Assembly (NCBI RefSeq): GCF_046127645.1
Contig: NZ_CP175919.1
DNA length: 64,000 nucleotides
Reading direction: 5' to 3' (one strand)
From: Clostridium_F caseinilyticum
GTDB lineage: Bacteria; Bacillota; Clostridia; Clostridiales; Clostridiaceae
In this document: piece by piece, positions 60,647 to 64,000 of the stretch
How the letters are laid out: every line of letters starts with the position of its first letter
Position numbering within the stretch: the first letter of the stretch is position 1
Program-made: the position numbers and the translations under genes
Notes under the pieces: generated by a model
What the model saw: the letters and a program-made list of their open reading frames with translations, nothing else
Database searches by the model: none
What the model was told of the DNA's origin: nothing

Positions 60647-61933
60647 TTAAATTTCTGATATCATCATAGTTTGATCTCTTTTTGGGCCTACAGAAACTAT
60701 AGATACTTTAGTTTCTGTTAAATCTTCTATTTTCTTTAAATATTTTATAGCATTTTCAGGTAGATCTTCATAACATCTAGCATTAGCTATACTATCATCC
60801 CAGCCTTCAAATTCTTCATATATTGGTTCACATTTTGCCAAATCTTCTAAGCTAGCTGGAACATAATCTATAATTTTCCCATTTAATTTATATCCTGTAC
60901 ATACTTTTAAAGTATCTAATCCTGCTAATGTATCAATTTTGGTTACTGCAAAACTTGTAAGTCCAGATACTCTAGCTGAAGTTTTTAATATAACTAAATC
61001 TAGCCATCCACATCTCCTTGCTCTACCAGTAGTAACACCAAACTCATGTCCTTTTTCTCTTATCCAATCTCCAGTGCTATCTAAAAGTTCTGTAGGAAAA
61101 GGACCTTTTCCTACTCTTGTTGTATAAGCTTTAGCTATACCTACCGCACTAGTTATAGCTGTTGGACCTACACCCGCTCCTGTACAAACTCCTCCAGCTA
61201 TTGTACTTGAAGATGTTACATAAGGATATGTTCCATAGTCTATATCAAGTAACGTTCCCTGAGCACCTTCAAATAATACTTCTTTACCTTCTTTTATTTT
61301 TTGGTTAACTATAACAGATATATCTTTTACAAAAGGCTTTAATTTTTCTGCATATTCTAGATATTCATTACAAATTTCATTATAATCCAATGCCTTTTCT
61401 TCAAATACTTCTGTTATAATTTTATTTTTTATTTCTAAAGTTTCTTTTAAATTTTCTTCAAAAACTTCTTTATGTATAAGATCACAAACTCTTATACCGC
61501 TTCTCTCCATTTTATCTGTATAACTTGGTCCTATACCTTTTCCAGTAGTTCCTATATCTTTAGAGCCTCTAGCTCTTTCTTTTATTCCATCTAATACTCT
61601 ATGATATGGCATTATAACATGAGCTCTATCACTTATTATTAATCTATCTGGTGTTACATTTACTCCTAAAGATTCTAAATAACTTATTTCTTCAAATAAA
61701 GCCTTTGGATCTAAAACTACTCCATTTCCTATTACATTTAGCTTATCATTATAAAGTATACCGGAAGGTATTAAGTGTAATTTATATTCTTTTTCTCCAA
61801 CAACTACTGTGTGACCTGCATTATTACCACCTTGAAATCTTACAACTACATCTGCATTCTCAGCTAAATAATCCGTCATTTTTCCCTTACCTTCATCGCC
61901 CCATTGAGCACCTAATACTATAAAAGCTGACAT
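60647..61933 (-). CDS. purA: Adenylosuccinate synthetase
   Basis: 428 residues. Joins IMP and aspartate with GTP to form adenylosuccinate, the first step toward AMP. The GTP-site loop QWGDEGKGKMTDYLAE with catalytic Asp, the His-containing block GGNNAGHTVV, IGTTGKGIGPSYTDKMERSGIRV and TTGRARRCGWLDLV are all present. Start ATG. The promoter carries a pair of PurBox-like sites, so it should be repressed by PurR and relieved by PRPP. Confidence 0.98.
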   Translation of the reverse strand: MSAFIVLGAQWGDEGKGKMTDYLAENADVVVRFQGGNNAGHTVVVGEKEYKLHLIPSGILYNDKLNVIGNGVVLDPKALFEEISYLESLGVNVTPDRLIISDRAHVIMPYHRVLDGIKERARGSKDIGTTGKGIGPSYTDKMERSGIRVCDLIHKEVFEENLKETLEIKNKIITEVFEEKALDYNEICNEYLEYAEKLKPFVKDISVIVNQKIKEGKEVLFEGAQGTLLDIDYGTYPYVTSSSTIAGGVCTGAGVGPTAITSAVGIAKAYTTRVGKGPFPTELLDSTGDWIREKGHEFGVTTGRARRCGWLDLVILKTSARVSGLTSFAVTKIDTLAGLDTLKVCTGYKLNGKIIDYVPASLEDLAKCEPIYEEFEGWDDSIANARCYEDLPENAIKYLKKIEDLTETKVSIVSVGPKRDQTMMISEI

Positions 61934-62032
61934 ATTATTTTCCTCACTTTCATTTTAAGAAAATTATTGTATTTAAATATAATTTTATACTATTAATTTT
62001 TAATTTTAAATAACATACTTCTACAATATATA

Positions 62033-62061
62033 ATATTAACAAAACAATTATAAAATATCAA
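62033..62061 (-). promoter_or_regulatory. Sigma-A promoter of purA
   Basis: Minus strand TTGATA (62056-62061), a 17-base spacer, TAATAT (62033-62038). Confidence 0.7.
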
Positions 62062-62070
62062 TAAAAAACG

Positions 62071-62104
62071 CGAATACTTTACATTAAATTAAATTTATCG
62101 TTCG
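62071..62104. promoter_or_regulatory. Inverted PurBox pair upstream of purA
   Basis: CGAAT (62071-62075) and GTTCG (62100-62104) with exactly 24 bases between, each inside an A-rich flank (AAAACGCGAATACTT; AAAAGCGAACGAT on the other strand). This matches the B. subtilis PurR arrangement. The pair lies 9 bases upstream of the -35. Confidence 0.7.
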
Positions 62105-62124
62105 CTTTTGCTAAAAAATAAAAA

Positions 62125-62151
62125 TATTGCAGTTAAATTATAACTGCAATA
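62125..62151 (-). terminator. Terminator of the FAD-dependent protein gene
   Basis: TATTGCAGTTA/TAACTGCAATA perfect 11-bp stem with a 5-base loop. On the minus strand TTTTTATTTTTT follows. Confidence 0.9.
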
Positions 62152-62162
62152 CTTTTATTTCT

Positions 62163-63545
62163 TTATACATTATTATACTTTTCCATTAATATTCTTGCCA
62201 CATATACTCCACTAGCTGATGCTTGTGATAATGAATGAGTTACTCCTGAACTATCCCCTAAAACATATAATCCCTTTATTTTAGTTTCTAAATTGGAATT
62301 TAATTCTACATTAGAGTTATAAAATTTAACCTCTACACCATATAAAAGTGTATCTTCATTTGCTGTACCTGGCGCTATATTATCTAAAGCATATATCATT
62401 TCTATAATGCCATCTAATTGTCTTTTAGGAATTACCAAACTTAAATCTCCTGGTGTAGCTTTTAATGTAGGTCTTGTAAAACTTTTACCCATTCTTTTTT
62501 CATTAGTTCTTCTTCCCTTTATTAAATCTCCAAATCTTTGTACTAATACTCCTCCACCTAGCATATTACTTAATTTTGCTATAGATTCTCCATATTCATT
62601 ACTTTCTTTAAAAGGTTCAGTAAATCTATTTGAAACTAACAAAGCAAAATTGGTATTTTCTGTATGAAGCTCTGGATTTGCATAACTATGACCATTAACT
62701 GTAACTATTCCATTAGTATTTTCACTTACTACTTCTCCATAAGGATTCATACAAAAAGTTCTAACTAGATCTCCATATTTTTTAGTTCTGTATACTATTT
62801 TACTTTCATATACTTCATCTGTTATATGTGAAAATACTTGAGCTGGTAATTCAACTCTAACACCTATATCTACTCTATTACTTTCTGTTTTTACACCAAG
62901 CTTTTTACATATTCCAGATATCCATTTTGAACCTGATCTCCCTGTAGCTAAAATTAAATCTTTACTTAAAAATTTCCCATCCTTAGTATCTACAACAAAT
63001 TCATCTTCTACCTTATTTATATCAAAAACTTCACATTGAAATTTCATTTCTATTTTATCTTTTAAATATTCATATATATTGGATAATATCTTAACATTTC
63101 TATCTGTTCCTAAATGTCTTACCTTTGCATCTAATAGATGTAGATCGTTTTGAAGAGCTTTTCTTTTTAAGTCAGAATTAGATGTAGAATACAATTTTGC
63201 ATCCTTTCCACCCATTTTACATAGGACTTCATCAACATAATCCATTAATTCTAAAGCTTCTTCTCTACCAACATATTTATATAAATCTCCACCAAAATTA
63301 TTAGTAATATTATATTTGCCATCAGATAATGTGCCTGCTCCACCATATCCATTCATTATATTACAAACATTACATTGTATACATGATTTTATATTTTTGC
63401 CGTCTATAGGACATTTTCTCTTTTTTAAATCATGACCCTTTTCAATCATTAATATATTTAATTTATTATTATTTTTACACATTTCATATGCAGCAAATAT
63501 ACCACTTGCCCCAGCTCCAACAATAATAATATCGTATTTTTTCAT
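62163..63545 (-). CDS. NAD(P)/FAD-dependent oxidoreductase (COG2509-type FAD-dependent dehydrogenase)
   Basis: 460 residues. N-terminal FAD site DIIIVGAGASGIFAAYEMCKNN; then a cysteine-rich segment CPIDGKNIKSCIQCNVCNIMNGYGGAGTLSDGKYN (family-typical), the middle LILATGRSGSKWISGICKKLGV and C-terminal GLYVLGDSSGVTHSLSQASASGVYVARIL. The reaction is unknown. It is preceded by a PurBox pair with the same spacing as purA, suggesting a link to purine metabolism. Start ATG behind TGGAGGGG. Confidence 0.88.
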   Translation of the reverse strand: MKKYDIIIVGAGASGIFAAYEMCKNNNKLNILMIEKGHDLKKRKCPIDGKNIKSCIQCNVCNIMNGYGGAGTLSDGKYNITNNFGGDLYKYVGREEALELMDYVDEVLCKMGGKDAKLYSTSNSDLKRKALQNDLHLLDAKVRHLGTDRNVKILSNIYEYLKDKIEMKFQCEVFDINKVEDEFVVDTKDGKFLSKDLILATGRSGSKWISGICKKLGVKTESNRVDIGVRVELPAQVFSHITDEVYESKIVYRTKKYGDLVRTFCMNPYGEVVSENTNGIVTVNGHSYANPELHTENTNFALLVSNRFTEPFKESNEYGESIAKLSNMLGGGVLVQRFGDLIKGRRTNEKRMGKSFTRPTLKATPGDLSLVIPKRQLDGIIEMIYALDNIAPGTANEDTLLYGVEVKFYNSNVELNSNLETKIKGLYVLGDSSGVTHSLSQASASGVYVARILMEKYNNV

Positions 63546-63567
63546 AATTATCCCCTCCAGCTATATA

Positions 63568-63596
63568 ATAATAACAAAGGTTTTAGATATTTTCAA
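63568..63596 (-). promoter_or_regulatory. Sigma-A promoter of the FAD-dependent protein gene
   Basis: Minus strand TTGAAA (63591-63596), a 17-base spacer, TATTAT (63568-63573). Confidence 0.7.
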
Positions 63597-63605
63597 TAGA
63601 TTTTA

Positions 63606-63639
63606 CGAATATTTTCATGTTTTTTATAATTATTATTCG
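63606..63639. promoter_or_regulatory. Inverted PurBox pair upstream of the FAD-dependent protein gene
   Basis: CGAAT (63606-63610) and ATTCG (63635-63639) separated by exactly 24 bases, inside an 11-bp perfect inverted repeat ATTTTACGAAT/ATTCGTAAAAT. It lies 9 bases upstream of the -35, the same geometry as at purA. Confidence 0.65.
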
Positions 63640-63792
63640 TAAAATTTTCTTCATCTATATGATTTACCTAATTAATAATACTTTGTTTTTATTAAAATAA
63701 TAAAACAAAAATTCTTCTTATTATTTAGAATACTTCCATTAGATAGAAACAACTTCTTTTACTTTAAAGAATTATTTTTTTAAGTAAATCTA

Positions 63793-64000
63793 CTATTCTT
63801 GCCACATTCCTTTTGTTAGCTCATCTATTTGCTTTTTTAATTTTTCCTTTTCTTTTTCATTTAAAGTTATAATATCTCCTTCTATATTTATAACATCTCC
63901 TTCTTTAGCTTTCTTAGGAAGAATATTTTTATCTATGTTTATCATTCTTTTATCTTCTAATTCTACTACAGCAAAATTATCTTCAAATCTATCAATTATT
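63793..64000 (-). CDS. DUF3006 domain-containing protein, 5' end missing
   Basis: 69 codons before the right window edge; the translation reads IIDRFEDNFAVVELEDKRM... and ends LTKGMWQE. It matches the small DUF3006 family (about 70 residues) of unknown function, often next to a metallo-hydrolase or ComEC-like gene. Only the first one to three residues should be missing. The stop is TAG at 63795-63793 on the minus strand. Confidence 0.75.
   Translation of the reverse strand, partial: IIDRFEDNFAVVELEDKRMINIDKNILPKKAKEGDVINIEGDIITLNEKEKEKLKKQIDELTKGMWQE

Overview
The window is compact, strongly AT-rich, low-GC Firmicute DNA from a strictly anaerobic Clostridium. Support for this comes from Stickland D-proline reductase genes, the [FeFe]-hydrogenase maturases HydE/HydG/HydF, a glycyl-radical enzyme with its activase, an H-NOX (NO-sensing) chemoreceptor, a GerMN lipoprotein, a type II fatty-acid operon using FabK, frequent TTG/GTG starts behind strong Shine-Dalgarno sites, and many stem-loop/T-run terminators. 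The gene set resembles the C. botulinum/C. novyi/C. tetani assemblage; this is inference and no species is claimed.

Layout. 1-9.4 kb: the 5' end of a ComB-like gene, a radical-SAM protein (YtqA type), a lipoprotein, a YkvI-type membrane protein, a PflA-like radical-SAM protein, the H-NOX chemoreceptor, an XRE regulator with DUF3783 partner, cyclophilin and glutamate racemase. 9.5-18.3 kb: a 632-residue glutamine synthetase, a 2H phosphoesterase, then murA, a WalJ-like hydrolase, a GerMN lipoprotein, a SEC-C protein, rlmH, an AraC-type regulator, a SEC-C methionine aminopeptidase and a nitroreductase. 18.6-24.2 kb: the proline reductase cluster prdC-prdA-small gene-prdB on the minus strand behind a sigma-54-type promoter, followed by two genes that together equal PrdA split at its processing site. 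24.8-31.4 kb: YjjI/YjjW and then TM1266-type regulator-hydE-hydG-hydF, preceded by a leader with the hallmarks of a transcription attenuator. 31.7-41.2 kb: a sodium/solute symporter, a 33-codon gene, a glycosyltransferase, a PHP hydrolase, dUTPase, a small DMT-type transporter, two LysR regulators, a subtilase and a 2-hydroxyacid dehydrogenase.

41.4-52.4 kb: a complete fatty-acid biosynthesis operon on the minus strand (FabK-like flavoprotein-fabT-fabH-acpP-fabK-fabD-fabG-fabF-accB-fabZ-accC-accD-accA), driven by a good sigma-A promoter with two FabT-type operators. 52.5-56.6 kb: a membrane-anchored LytM peptidase, a DnaD/DnaI-like helicase-loader pair and an array of 11 tRNA genes built from repeated Glu-Val-Asp-(Thr) cassettes. 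56.8-64 kb: the PPDK regulatory protein, a CoA-binding protein, a BaiN-like flavoprotein, an acyl-ACP thioesterase, a DUF1858 protein, purA, a second FAD-dependent protein and the end of a DUF3006 gene. purA and the FAD-dependent gene share an identically spaced pair of inverted PurBox-like sites upstream of their promoters.

The most interesting signals are: (1) the hydE/G/F leader with mutually exclusive antiterminator and terminator helices and no recognised riboswitch class; (2) the PrdA-like split gene pair, in reversed order, broken exactly at the pyruvoyl-forming junction; (3) a cysteine-type PrdB where well-studied homologues have selenocysteine; (4) the sigma-54 promoter with a candidate upstream activator site for prd; and (5) the shared PurBox module. 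Many start codons were moved downstream because the longer reading frame would start inside its own ribosome binding site.
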